NCBI GenBank assembly: GCA_025934435.1
Contig: JAICYB010000010.1
Span: 1-64,000, forward strand
Length of the DNA stretch: 64,000 nucleotides
Direction of reading: 5' to 3'
DNA from: Actinomycetes bacterium
GTDB taxonomy: Bacteria; Actinomycetota; JAICYB01
In this document: one piece after another, positions 38,391-47,724 of the stretch
Numbering within the stretch: the stretch's first letter is position 1
Layout: every line of letters starts with the position of its first letter
Notes under the pieces: generated by a model
Seen by the model: the letters and a program-made list of their open reading frames with translations, nothing else
The model's database searches: none
Told to the model about the DNA's origin: nothing
Made by a program: the position numbers and the translations under genes

Positions 38391-40691
38391 CTATGGAGTC
38401 GCGTCGCTCGGCCTGGCGTCGTCGGGGGCAGGCGCCGGCGTCGCAGCAACCGGTTCCGGCACATGCGGGGTCGGCGGCCCCGACGCGGCCTGCGTCTCGA
38501 CGAGCTCCTCCGTGCGCTGACGCTTGCTCAAGGTGATCGCGATGACGATCCCCGCGAGGGAGATGCCCGCCGCGAGGAACCGGACGCTCGGCGTATGCGA
38601 GTACGTGACGATCTGCGTACCGATCAGCAACGCCACGAGGTTCATGACCTTGATCAGCGGGTTCAGGGCCGGACCGGCGGTGTCCTTGAACGGGTCGCCG
38701 ACGGTGTCGCCGATGACACCGGCTTTGTGCGACTCGGACCCCTTGCCACCGTAGGCGCCTTCCTCGATGAGCTTCTTCGCGTTGTCCCACGCGCCGCCGG
38801 AGTTCGACAGCATGACCGCGAGCAGCTGGCCGGAGACGATGACGCCGCCTAGGTAGGCGCCGAGCGGAGCGACGCCGAGGCCGAAGCCGACCGCGACCGG
38901 TGTGAGCACCGCGATCAGGCCCGGCGTGATGAGCTCACGGAGCGAGTCGCGCGTCACGATGTCGACGACGCGCCCGTACTCAGGCTTTTCCGTCCCCTCC
39001 ATGATCCCGGGGTGATCGCGGAACTGACGTCGCACCTCCATGACGACGCGCGACGCCGCGCGTTCGACCGCGCGGATCAGCAGCGACGAGAACATGAACG
39101 GCACCGCGCCGCCGATCAACAGACCGACGAGGACCAGCGGGTTGTCGATCCCGATGTTGAAGGGCTTGTGCGTCAGCGAAGTGACCGCGTCGTGGAAGGA
39201 GCCGAACAGTGACGTGGCGGCGATGACCGCCGTCGCGATCGCCATGCCCTTCGTGATCGCTTTCGTCGTGTTGCCGACGGCGTCGAGGCTCTCGATCGCC
39301 TCGCTGCCCTTCTCGCCGAGCCCGCCGGACATCTCGCCGATGCCCTGCGCGTTGTCCGCGATCGGGCCGAAGGTGTCCATCGACACGATGACGCCGACCG
39401 TCGTGAGCATGCCCATGCCGAGCAGCGAGATCGCGTAGAGCGCGTACTCGAGGTTGCCGTGGCCGAGATAGAACGCGGCGGCGATGGCGGCGCCCACGAT
39501 GAGGATCGCGTACACGGTCGACTCGAGACCCGTCGAGAAACCGGACAGGATCGTCGTCGCCGGCCCGGTGACGGTGGCAGCCGCGATGTCCTTCACCGGC
39601 CTGCGCTTCGTCGACGTGAAGTGCTCGGTCAGGAGTTGGATGCCCGCGGCGAGCAGCAATCCGAACACGACGGCCCATCCAAGGCGAAGGTCCTTCGCGT
39701 ACGTCTTCGCGAGCAGCAGGACGGCGATCCCCGACAGGATCGCCGAAAGGAAGAAACCGCGGTTGATGGCCTTCATGCCGCCCTCGTCCTCCGAGCGAGG
39801 ACGGATCCCCATGATCCCGAAGATCGATGTGATGACGCCGATCGCGCGGACGAACAACGGGAACATGACGCCGACCGCCGCTTTGCGCGGGTCGTGCGCA
39901 CCGCCGAAGGCGAAGAAGCCCAGGATCATCGCCGCGACGAGCGTGACTTCGTAGGACTCGAAGAGGTCGGCCGCCATACCGGCGCAGTCGCCGACGTTGT
40001 CGCCAACGTTGTCGGCGATGACGGCGGCGTTGCGGGGGTCGTCCTCCGGGATACCGGCCTCGACCTTGCCGACGAGGTCGGCACCGACGTCGGCGGCCTT
40101 GGTGTAGATACCGCCGCCGACACGCATGAACATCGCGAGGAGCGCGCCGCCGAAACCGAATCCGACGAGGATCTGCGTGGCGTCACCCTTGAAGCCGATG
40201 AAGATCAACGTTGCGCCGAGGAGGCCGAGTCCCACCGTGAACATCCCGGCGACGCCGCCGGACCGGATCGCGATCTCCATCGCACGGCGGTAGCTCGTGC
40301 GAGCCGCGGCGGCGCTGCGTACGTTCGCGCGGACGGCGAGCGACATCCCGATATATCCCGTTATCGCCGAGAAGGACGCACCCACGACGAACGCGATCGA
40401 ACGAGCGATGCGGATCTTCCAATCGGGGGCCGGAAGTCCGAGGAGCACGAACATCAGCACCGCGACGAAGACGACGAGTGTTCGGAACTGCCTTCCGAGA
40501 TAGGCGGAGGCTCCCTCCTGGATCGCCTTCGCGACCTCGCGCATCGCGGGCGTGCCTTCGTCCTGCGAGAGCACCGTGCGCACGAGGTATCCGGCGAAGA
40601 GCAACGCCACGATCGAGAGCCCGAGGATCACCCAGAGCGACGTCGCGTCGAAGTGGGTGATGCTGATGTTCAGGTGTCTTGCTTCCGGCAC
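38391..40691 (-). CDS. hppA: Membrane-bound, K+-independent proton-pumping pyrophosphatase
   Basis: The 766-residue protein, with about 16 membrane helices, couples pyrophosphate hydrolysis to ion pumping. Catalytic motifs are DVGADLVGKVE (201-211) and DNVGDNVGDCAGMAADLFE (227-245), with a C-terminal KGSESHKAGVIGDTVGDPFKDTAGPALNPLIKV. The GNTTKA motif has Lys477, the residue that marks K+-independent proton pumps; K+-dependent and Na+-pumping enzymes have Ala there. The GTG start follows AAGGAAAGG by about 10 bases. A TACAAT promoter and a hairpin leader lie upstream. The C-terminus has a proline-rich extension. Confidence 0.95.
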   Translation of the reverse strand: MPEARHLNISITHFDATSLWVILGLSIVALLFAGYLVRTVLSQDEGTPAMREVAKAIQEGASAYLGRQFRTLVVFVAVLMFVLLGLPAPDWKIRIARSIAFVVGASFSAITGYIGMSLAVRANVRSAAAARTSYRRAMEIAIRSGGVAGMFTVGLGLLGATLIFIGFKGDATQILVGFGFGGALLAMFMRVGGGIYTKAADVGADLVGKVEAGIPEDDPRNAAVIADNVGDNVGDCAGMAADLFESYEVTLVAAMILGFFAFGGAHDPRKAAVGVMFPLFVRAIGVITSIFGIMGIRPRSEDEGGMKAINRGFFLSAILSGIAVLLLAKTYAKDLRLGWAVVFGLLLAAGIQLLTEHFTSTKRRPVKDIAAATVTGPATTILSGFSTGLESTVYAILIVGAAIAAAFYLGHGNLEYALYAISLLGMGMLTTVGVIVSMDTFGPIADNAQGIGEMSGGLGEKGSEAIESLDAVGNTTKAITKGMAIATAVIAATSLFGSFHDAVTSLTHKPFNIGIDNPLVLVGLLIGGAVPFMFSSLLIRAVERAASRVVMEVRRQFRDHPGIMEGTEKPEYGRVVDIVTRDSLRELITPGLIAVLTPVAVGFGLGVAPLGAYLGGVIVSGQLLAVMLSNSGGAWDNAKKLIEEGAYGGKGSESHKAGVIGDTVGDPFKDTAGPALNPLIKVMNLVALLIGTQIVTYSHTPSVRFLAAGISLAGIVIAITLSKRQRTEELVETQAASGPPTPHVPEPVAATPAPAPDDARPSDATP

Positions 40692-40717
40692 TCGTCAATC
40701 CTTTCCTTCAAACGGAT

Positions 40718-40757
40718 GGGACCGGCCCCACCCCTGCGGGACCGGTCCCGGATTGTA
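40718..40757 (-). promoter_or_regulatory. Pyrophosphatase promoter and leader inverted repeat
   Basis: On the minus strand a good -10 box, TACAAT (40757 to 40752), lies about 60 bases before the GTG of the pyrophosphatase gene. Downstream, within the leader, GGGACCGG (40718-40725) pairs with CCGGTCCC (40742-40749) across a 16-base loop, so the mRNA may begin with a stable hairpin. No clear -35 is seen. No riboswitch family is recognised. Confidence 0.5.
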
Positions 40758-40778
40758 CCGTTTGCGACGGCTCGCGGC

Positions 40779-40853
40779 CTACGAGGTCGCCACTTTCCGG
40801 CCCCCGAGGAGCAACGCGCCGGCGGCGAGGAGCGCGAGTCCGATGGCGATCAT
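40779..40853 (-). CDS. Possible 24-residue membrane peptide
   Basis: A short frame encodes MIAIGLALLAAGALLLGGRK plus VATS: a single hydrophobic helix with a basic cap, then stop. An in-frame TAG four codons upstream bounds it. The composition resembles a small membrane peptide or the cut-off C-terminus of a larger surface protein. There is no ribosome-binding sequence, and the gap between nitroreductase and pyrophosphatase holds nothing else that codes. It may be a gene remnant; confidence is low. Confidence 0.22.
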   Translation of the reverse strand: MIAIGLALLAAGALLLGGRKVATS

Positions 40854-40894
40854 CGTGACGATCTACACGAACGGTGCTTGTGGGGAGAAAGTTC

Positions 40895-41449
40895 TCAGGA
40901 GAGCCAGACGGTCTTTTCTGAGGCCGTCGCTCGCGGCGTCACCGCACGGTCGCCCGCGGGGTAGCCGAGGTAGACGAAGCCGACAACGGATTCGTCCGGC
41001 GCCAGACCGAGCTCCGTACGTATCGATGGGTGATACGCGGCGGGACCCGTCCGCAGCATCGCTCCGAGTCCTTTGGCGTGCGCCGCGAGAAGGAAGTTCT
41101 CGACGGCCATCGCGACCGAGGCGAACTCCTCCTGCTCGACGACACCCGGCTCCGTCGACGGAAGGCACGTGAACACGACGATGACCGGCGCGCGCGAGAC
41201 CTTCTTCTCGCCGTCGGCCCGCGCGTCGTCCGGCTCCATGCCCGACTCCGTCGCGGCCGCCGCGATCGCATTCGCGACTCGCCGTTTGGCGTCGCCCGTG
41301 AGCACGTAGAAACGCCACGGCTCCGTGAGGTGATGCGACGGTGCGCGCGCCGCGGCTTCGAGCAACTCCTCGATCTCCGCCTTCGAAGGAGGTTCGTCCG
41401 ACACTTTCGGACGCATCACTCGCGTGCGTATCGCGTCGAGCACGTCCAT
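40895..41449 (-). CDS. Nitroreductase family FMN-dependent oxidoreductase
   Basis: The 184-residue protein begins MDVLDAIRTRVMRPKVSDEPP and has AAARAPSHHLTEPWRFYVLTG, FASVAMAVENFLLAAHAKGLGAMLRTG and LGLAPDESVVGFVYLGYPAG, the standard FMN-binding and dimer-interface segments of the YdjA/nitroreductase group. It uses NAD(P)H to reduce an unidentified acceptor. The ATG lies 4 bases after the stop of the UPF0182 gene, so it is the last gene in that operon. A longer frame that overlaps UPF0182 was rejected. Confidence 0.9.
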   Translation of the reverse strand: MDVLDAIRTRVMRPKVSDEPPSKAEIEELLEAAARAPSHHLTEPWRFYVLTGDAKRRVANAIAAAATESGMEPDDARADGEKKVSRAPVIVVFTCLPSTEPGVVEQEEFASVAMAVENFLLAAHAKGLGAMLRTGPAAYHPSIRTELGLAPDESVVGFVYLGYPAGDRAVTPRATASEKTVWLS

Positions 41450-41453
41450 CGCG

Positions 41454-44255
41454 TTACGGCGTTGAGGCTTGCTGCGCCTTCTGGACGTCCGCCTGACCCG
41501 CTTCGTTCTCCTTCTGGTACGTCGCGAGGTCACCGTTCTTGAGAGCGTTGTCGGCGTTGTTGAAGTGCGACAGCGCGGACTGCAAGAGGCTCGAGACGTT
41601 CGACGAACTCGTCGACGGAGCGGACGGCTGCGAAGGCGTCGCCGTCGGCTGCTGGAGCTGTGGAACCGTGCCGTTCACGACGTCGCCCAACGACTGCGCG
41701 AACGTCGGCTCGAAGCCGATGCTGCCGTTGCCGACGACGGTGATGACGCGGCGCAGCTCGGGCAGTGCGTGCGACTCCTCCTGCGCCGCGAGGTAGATCG
41801 GCTCGACGTAGAGCAAGGTGTGGCCGATCGGGATCACGAGGATGTTCCCGTGGATCACGGTCGAGCCGGCCTGATCCCAGAGGGTGAACTGCTGCGAGAT
41901 CTGATCGTTCTGGTTGATGCGCGCGGAGATGTTCTCCGGGCCCTCGATCTGCGCGCCGCGCGGGAACGAGAAAGCGACCATCTGTCCGTAATGTCCGGGG
42001 TCCATGCGCGCGGCCATCCACCCGTTGAGGTTCGGCTTCCCGGTCGGCGTGAACGGCAACATGAGGACGAATTCCTCTTTCGTCTCGCCGGGAAGCTTCA
42101 TGATCACGTAGTACGGGACCATCCGGATCGACGTGTTGCCGGTCGACTTCACGGGATCGTTCGCAACGTCCCAGATGTCTTCGCGTGAGTAGAGGCGCTG
42201 CGGATCGAGGATGTGATACGCGCGGTACTGCAGTGCCTGCACAGTGAAGAGATCCTCGGGGTAGCGCAGGTGCGCCGCGATGTCCGACGGCATCTTGCTC
42301 GTCGGCGTGAACAGCTGCGGGAACGTCTTCTGGTACGTCTCGATCATCGGATCGGTCGGGTCGATCACGTAGAACTTCGTCGTGCCGTTGTAGGCATCGA
42401 TGACGACCTTCACCGAGTTCCGCATGTAGTTCGCGACGCCGCCGAGATTCCCGATCCCTTGCGCGCCAAGATCCATGCGCTGGGAGTACGGATACCGATC
42501 CGTCATCGTGTACCCGTCCATGATCCAGTACATCTTTCCGCCGCTCTCGACGAGATACGGATCCGAGTCGTACTGCAGGAAGGGCGCAGCGGCTTGCACG
42601 CGCTCGACGATGTTCCGGCGCATCATGATCCGCGACTTCGGCGTGATGAAGCTCGACACGAGCAGGTCGGTGTCGCCGAACCGGACCGCGAACGCGAGCC
42701 GTCGCGCCATGTTCGACAGCGCGATCCCGCCGTTGCCGTTGTAGTTCGTCGTGATGACCTGCTGCTCACCCTTCGGGTAATCGATCTCCGGCTGTTTGGT
42801 CTTCGTGACGACGTACGAACCGGCGCTGAGTTCCTCGCCGTAATAGAGCCCCGGCTGCTTCGCGCCGAGCTCTTTCGGCCCGTTCGGCGGAAGATCTTGA
42901 ACGAGGAAGTTCGGCAACCCTTCCGACGTCTGCGCGTTGGCCGGGTTCGCGACGAAGCCGTAACCGTGGGTGTACGTCAGCCGCGTGTTGACCCAGTTCC
43001 GGCTGCCGGGATCGAGCTTCGTCGCGTCGACCTCGCGCCCGGACAACATGACCTGCGTCGGCTGGCCGTTGATCTTGTACCGGTCGATGTCGACGTCGTT
43101 GAACGTGTAGTACGAACGGATCGCCTGCAGTCGTTGGTACGTCGGGAGCAGCACCGTCGGGTCCCAGACGCGGACGTTCCGGATCGTCCCCTGGTTCGCC
43201 GCGACCGTGCTCGCGGGCAGCGTGTTCTGCGGAGTGAACGTCTTCACGTTGATCTTGTTCAGATCGAACGCATCACGGGTCGCGGTGATATTTCGCGCGA
43301 TGTACGGACGTTCCTTCTGCGACTCGTTCGGCTTCACCTCGAAACGCTGGACGGCCGCCGGCACGATCCCACCGAGCAGGATCGAGACGAACAACCAGAG
43401 GCCGATCGCCGCGCCGGGCAGGATCCATCCCCGGAAGCGGAAGACATTGACGAAGAAGATCACCGCCGCGACGACGGCGATGATGATCAGCAGCTGGAGC
43501 GCTCTCCGCTGTACGTGCACATCGGTATAGGACGCACCCGTCCCCACGCCGCGCGACGAGAAGACGAGGTCGTACGCGTCGAGCCGGTAGGCCCACGCCT
43601 TCACGAGTGCGATGAGGCCGAAGAGGACCGACAGATGCGCTTTGACGATCGTCGCCACGCGGACGCGGTTCGTCTCCGGCTGGATCGACCCGTTGAACAG
43701 ATGCGCGACGCCCGCGAGCAGCGCCGACACGACGAGTATCCCGAACAGCCAGGACAGGACGGACCTCTGGAACGGGATGCTGAACACGTAGAAGGCGATG
43801 TCGTGTCCGAAGGGCTTCGGCGCTTGCCGTCCGAACGGCACCGCGTTCTTCCAGAGCAGGTACCGCTGCCACGTCGCCGACGTCGAAAGGCCGGTGAAGA
43901 AGGCGACCACGGCGGCCATCACGATGTTCGCGAGACGCGCATACGGACGGAACGCAGACCGGTACTGCTCGGTCAGGTCTTGTCCGGCGGTCACGAAGCG
44001 GTACCGCGGAGCCGCGCGTCGCGCGACCTCGAGGTTCGCGAAGATCATGATCCCGGCGAGGACGCCGCCGATCACGCCGATGCCCACGCGCGTCCAAACG
44101 ATCTTCCAGAAGACCTTCGCGAAGCCGAGCTCGTGGAACCACAGCAGATCCGTGTAGAAGCGGACGATCGAGCTGATCGAGATGAATGCGATCAGGATGA
44201 TCGCGCCGACGATGATCCAACGGCGACGGATGCGCGGTCGCTGCGCCGGCCTCAT
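41454..44255 (-). CDS. UPF0182 family large membrane protein
   Basis: The 933-residue protein matches the UPF0182 (COG1615) layout: about seven N-terminal helices (FYTDLLWFHELGFAKVFWKI is diagnostic), then a large extracytoplasmic domain with PYIARNITATRDAF, VRVWDPTVLLPTYQ, LTYTHGYGFVANPAN and RYPEDLFTVQALQYRAYH, and an acidic/Ser-Pro tail. The function of the family is unknown. It is widespread in Actinobacteria and often lies next to a Lon-like PDZ protease, as here, although here a histidine kinase gene stands between. The ATG overlaps the kinase stop (ATGA). Confidence 0.93.
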   Translation of the reverse strand: MRPAQRPRIRRRWIIVGAIILIAFISISSIVRFYTDLLWFHELGFAKVFWKIVWTRVGIGVIGGVLAGIMIFANLEVARRAAPRYRFVTAGQDLTEQYRSAFRPYARLANIVMAAVVAFFTGLSTSATWQRYLLWKNAVPFGRQAPKPFGHDIAFYVFSIPFQRSVLSWLFGILVVSALLAGVAHLFNGSIQPETNRVRVATIVKAHLSVLFGLIALVKAWAYRLDAYDLVFSSRGVGTGASYTDVHVQRRALQLLIIIAVVAAVIFFVNVFRFRGWILPGAAIGLWLFVSILLGGIVPAAVQRFEVKPNESQKERPYIARNITATRDAFDLNKINVKTFTPQNTLPASTVAANQGTIRNVRVWDPTVLLPTYQRLQAIRSYYTFNDVDIDRYKINGQPTQVMLSGREVDATKLDPGSRNWVNTRLTYTHGYGFVANPANAQTSEGLPNFLVQDLPPNGPKELGAKQPGLYYGEELSAGSYVVTKTKQPEIDYPKGEQQVITTNYNGNGGIALSNMARRLAFAVRFGDTDLLVSSFITPKSRIMMRRNIVERVQAAAPFLQYDSDPYLVESGGKMYWIMDGYTMTDRYPYSQRMDLGAQGIGNLGGVANYMRNSVKVVIDAYNGTTKFYVIDPTDPMIETYQKTFPQLFTPTSKMPSDIAAHLRYPEDLFTVQALQYRAYHILDPQRLYSREDIWDVANDPVKSTGNTSIRMVPYYVIMKLPGETKEEFVLMLPFTPTGKPNLNGWMAARMDPGHYGQMVAFSFPRGAQIEGPENISARINQNDQISQQFTLWDQAGSTVIHGNILVIPIGHTLLYVEPIYLAAQEESHALPELRRVITVVGNGSIGFEPTFAQSLGDVVNGTVPQLQQPTATPSQPSAPSTSSSNVSSLLQSALSHFNNADNALKNGDLATYQKENEAGQADVQKAQQASTP

Positions 44256-46300
44256 CGGGCCTTCGACTTCGATGCTTTACGTGACCGCTGGGCTTTGGCC
44301 GACATCCGCGACACTGTACCCGTTGGCAGGGTGAACGCCGACGTCGTGCCGCCCTTGCTCCCGCTCGATAGCTCCAGCCGGCTGTTGTGTATCTTGAGAA
44401 CCCCGCGCACGTAGTTCAACCCGAGACCGAGCCCGCCGAAGCGGCGCGTGTCCCCCGAATCGATCTGCTCGAACGCGCCGCCGAGCTCCGCGAGCCGCGC
44501 CGGATCGATCCCCTGACCTTGATCACGCACGGAGAACGTCACGCCGCCGTCTCCGGTTTCCGCGGCGACCGTGACAGCGCTTCCGTCGGGTGAGAACTTG
44601 ATCGCGTTGTCGACGAGCTCGTCGAGAACGCGCCCGATCGCGACCGGGTCGGCTTTCACGTCAGTCGCGCCGTCGAGCTCCGTCCGGATCGGATGGTCGG
44701 ACGACACTTGCTCCCAACGCGCGGCGACATCGCGCACGAGATCGTTCGCCGCAACGTCGTCGATGTTCACGTGGTACCGGTTCGCCTCCATCGCGGCGAC
44801 ATCGACGAGGAGGCTGACGATCCGCTCGAGCCGCTGCGCCGCCTGGCCGATCTCGTCGAGATACCCGCTCGCACGTCGAGCGGGGACCCGTCCACGCCGG
44901 AGGATCTCGGTGTATCCGCGGATCGGCGTCAGTGGTGTGCGCAGCTCGTGCGACACGCTCGCGAGGAAGTCCGTCTTCAAGCGTTCGCTCTGCTCGACGA
45001 GATCGAGCATCGGACGTGTGATCCGCGCACTCAGCCAGAGCGCGACGACGACGGCGAGCAGCGCCGCGGCGAGCAGAGCGATGAGGAAGGAACGGACCAG
45101 CGTCCGCGTCGCGTCGACGACGCGCGCCGCAGGCAACGCGATCATCATGTCGACACCGGGTGAGCCGTCGATCGGTGTGATGACGGCGGGCCAGTCTCCC
45201 GTGGGCGTCGAGATCGTCCGGAAGCTCGTCCCGGCGGCGCCGGCGACGGCCCGCGTGATGTCCTTCGACGAGATCGTCGAGACGCTGCCGACGCCGGCCT
45301 GCCCCAGGGCCACTTCGGCTTCCGGAGTGACCGCAACGACCATCTGCTGGATCTCACCGATCGTCAGTGGATGCGCGAACGCGATCACGCCGAGCACGTC
45401 CGAACCGGACCTCGATCCTCCGGGACGGAACACCGGTGCCGTACCCACGATGCCGAGCCCGTCCGCGCCCGCCGCGTGCGACACGCGATAGCCCGTCCCG
45501 GCGTTGCCGCCCGTGGCCGCGCGGAACGCGTCCATCCTCGGGATCGTCGTCACGGCATACGGGATGGAACCGTCGTTCAACCCGGCTACCGCTTTCCCCT
45601 TCGGATCGAAGGTGGCCGCGAACTCTCCGCTGCGCAGCGGGGCGCCTCGCAGAGATGTTCGGTCCGAGAACTTCGGCGCCGTCTGGGGAGAGAACGCTGC
45701 CGCGCGTGTCGCGAGATCCGTCGCGGTCGCCGCGAGTTGTTGGCGCACAACGGCTGCGGTCGGGCCGAGCTTGCCGTACTCCTCGTCGCGTTTCTCGACC
45801 GCGGCGACACGCGACACCGACCCACCGGTGACGATCACCGCGACACCGAGCACCAGCACGAACGAAACGAGGAGTCGCAAACGAACCGACGGACGGGTCA
45901 CGAACCACGTCCACCAGAGCAGCGCGATCGCGCCGACCGCATTCATCACGTGCGGACCGATGGTCAGCTGCGCCGCGGATCCGCCGGACACCGCGCCCCA
46001 GATCGCACCGCCGAGCAAGAGTGCGAGCCCCGCGAGAAACGGTTCGCGACGCACACGGATGTCGTACGCACCTGCGGCGATCAGTGCGACACCGACCAAA
46101 CGCAAAACGATGAGCGCCGTGTCGTCGTCGCCCGCCAGGAACGAACCTGCGTGCAACGCTTGCGCAACCGCGAAGACCGCCGCGCCACCGGCCGCGATCC
46201 ACCGTTTCTCGTAGATCGCCCACGCGCAGACGAGTCCCGTCGCGACGACGCTCAGGATCTCGAGCGTGAAATGCGCCGGGACGGTTATCGTCGGATCCAT
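44252..46300 (-). CDS. Membrane sensor histidine kinase, orphan
   Basis: The 682-residue protein has several N-terminal membrane helices, a large extracytoplasmic sensor region, a second transmembrane segment (SFLIALLAAALLAVVVALWL), then a kinase core: H-box SHELRTPLTPIRGYTEIL, N-box ELVDNAIKFSPDGS, G1 DQGQGIDPA and G2 GGLGLGLNYV. The C-terminus is basic (KAQRSRKASKSKAR). No response regulator gene lies nearby. It overlaps the PDZ protease gene upstream and the UPF0182 gene downstream, both by ATGA, so it is co-translated with them. The signal is unknown; envelope stress is a reasonable guess from context. Confidence 0.9.
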   Translation of the reverse strand: MDPTITVPAHFTLEILSVVATGLVCAWAIYEKRWIAAGGAAVFAVAQALHAGSFLAGDDDTALIVLRLVGVALIAAGAYDIRVRREPFLAGLALLLGGAIWGAVSGGSAAQLTIGPHVMNAVGAIALLWWTWFVTRPSVRLRLLVSFVLVLGVAVIVTGGSVSRVAAVEKRDEEYGKLGPTAAVVRQQLAATATDLATRAAAFSPQTAPKFSDRTSLRGAPLRSGEFAATFDPKGKAVAGLNDGSIPYAVTTIPRMDAFRAATGGNAGTGYRVSHAAGADGLGIVGTAPVFRPGGSRSGSDVLGVIAFAHPLTIGEIQQMVVAVTPEAEVALGQAGVGSVSTISSKDITRAVAGAAGTSFRTISTPTGDWPAVITPIDGSPGVDMMIALPAARVVDATRTLVRSFLIALLAAALLAVVVALWLSARITRPMLDLVEQSERLKTDFLASVSHELRTPLTPIRGYTEILRRGRVPARRASGYLDEIGQAAQRLERIVSLLVDVAAMEANRYHVNIDDVAANDLVRDVAARWEQVSSDHPIRTELDGATDVKADPVAIGRVLDELVDNAIKFSPDGSAVTVAAETGDGGVTFSVRDQGQGIDPARLAELGGAFEQIDSGDTRRFGGLGLGLNYVRGVLKIHNSRLELSSGSKGGTTSAFTLPTGTVSRMSAKAQRSRKASKSKAR

Positions 46301-47334
46301 CAGTGGCAGACATGCGCCGCGGCAAAGCGCGGATCGGTGAGTACCTTGATCGCTTCGGGCAGCGTGTTCACTGCGTAGACGGGAAGATCGCCGCGGACGG
46401 AGCACGCTTCATGGCTCTCGTCCATCGGCACGATGAAGAGCTTTGCGTGCGCGCGCTTCGCGCCGGCGACCTTCTCACGAACGCCGCCGACGGGCATCAC
46501 CTGTCCGCCCACCGTGATCTCTCCAGTCCCCGCGATGATCCGCCCCCGGGCTATGTCGGACGTACTGAGAAGGTCGATGATCCCGATCGCAAACATCATC
46601 CCTGCTGAGGGGCCCCCGATGCCGAGCGAGTCGATCCGCACGGCGAGCGGCAGGTGGACGTCGGGAAGGTCACTGAGGACGACGCCCACGATCGGCTGGG
46701 ACGGGGCGTCGGGCCGCGCGACGGTCTTCGTGCGCACGACGACGGTCTGCGTCCCACGGACGATCTTGATGGACACGTCGTCACCGACCTTGTGGCGCGC
46801 GATCGCGCGCCGGAAGTCGTCCGACGTTCGGATCGTCGTTCCGTCGACGCCGACGATCGTGTCGCCGAGCTCGAGGACCGATGCGGCCGGAGCGTCCGAT
46901 GCGACGTCCTGCACGCTTGCGCCGGCGGGATCGGTGCGGACCGGGTACCCGAGATAACGGAGCGCGGCCGCGGCGGCGAAGATCTGCGACTGCGACATCT
47001 CCTGCGTGTTCTGCACCTGGACGGCGCCCGAGGTCTGCCCCGGCGGGACGATCGTCGCGCGCGATACGACCTGGTAGTCGGGGCGGAAGAAACCGACGAT
47101 GGCTTGGACGATCCGGATCTCTTCGACGGAAACCGTCGTCAGCAGGAGCTGACCCGTCGGACGGCTCGTCTTCGCCCCCTGGATCTGTATGAGCTTCAAG
47201 ACGTTGACCGTCGGCCCCGGCGTCAGAACGAAGTACGGGATGTTGAGCCCGAGGACGCCGAGGATGACGATCATCGCGGCGACGATCGCCGGAGCTCCGC
47301 TCGGTCGCGACCGCGCGCTCGGTAGGCTTGCCAC
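46300..47334 (-). CDS. Membrane-anchored PDZ-domain Lon-like serine protease (YlbL-type)
   Basis: The 344-residue protein has an N-terminal membrane anchor (IVAAMIVILGVLGLNIPYFV), a PDZ domain (SDAPAASVLELGDTIVGVDG) and a Lon-type proteolytic domain with catalytic Ser in GIGGPSAGMMFAIGII and Lys in GGVREKVAGAKRA. It acts outside the membrane on unknown substrates. The start is GTG 47334 (VASLPSARSRP), preceded by GGGAGGT at about 10 bases; the longer ORF runs into the divergent gene. This start codon abuts the start codon of the proline-rich gene, with no base between them. Confidence 0.9.
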   Translation of the reverse strand: MASLPSARSRPSGAPAIVAAMIVILGVLGLNIPYFVLTPGPTVNVLKLIQIQGAKTSRPTGQLLLTTVSVEEIRIVQAIVGFFRPDYQVVSRATIVPPGQTSGAVQVQNTQEMSQSQIFAAAAALRYLGYPVRTDPAGASVQDVASDAPAASVLELGDTIVGVDGTTIRTSDDFRRAIARHKVGDDVSIKIVRGTQTVVVRTKTVARPDAPSQPIVGVVLSDLPDVHLPLAVRIDSLGIGGPSAGMMFAIGIIDLLSTSDIARGRIIAGTGEITVGGQVMPVGGVREKVAGAKRAHAKLFIVPMDESHEACSVRGDLPVYAVNTLPEAIKVLTDPRFAAAHVCH

Positions 47335-47724
47335 GTGTCTGATTACCTCCCGCCTAGCATGCCCGAAGAGCCACCGCGGGAGCCGCTTCACGAGGCACCG
47401 CCCGAACCGGCGCCGCAATACGTCCCGCCACCGCCGCCTCCACCGTCACCGGTCTACGAACCGGCGCCCCCGCCGGCCGCCTACGAACCGGCGCCCATCT
47501 ATGAGCCCGCCCCGCCGCCGCCGCCCGAGCCCGAGCCCGAGCCCACGTACGAACCGCCGTCACCACCGGAGCCGGTGACCTACGCGAGCGAGCCGGAGCC
47601 CGTTCGCGCACGCCAAACGGCCGTCGGAAGACTCGTGTCGCTCATCATCTCCATCGGACTCGCGATCGCCATCGCGATCGCCCTCGTCGCCTTCCTGTTC
47701 GGTGTCGTCGTCGGCAAGGGTTAG
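47335..47724 (+). CDS. Proline-rich protein with C-terminal membrane anchor
   Basis: The 129-residue protein has about 90 residues of low-complexity Pro/Glu/Tyr repeats (YEPAP, PPPPPEPEPEPTYEPP) followed by one C-terminal transmembrane helix (LVSLIISIGLAIAIAIALVAFLFGVVVG). Orientation would place the repeat in the cytoplasm, as a tail-anchored protein. I do not recognise a family. The GTG start follows a TAGGCT -10-like box by 6 bases, implying a leaderless mRNA. Its 3' end overlaps the convergent subtilase gene by four bases. Confidence 0.75.
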   Translation: MSDYLPPSMPEEPPREPLHEAPPEPAPQYVPPPPPPPSPVYEPAPPPAAYEPAPIYEPAPPPPPEPEPEPTYEPPSPPEPVTYASEPEPVRARQTAVGRLVSLIISIGLAIAIAIALVAFLFGVVVGKG

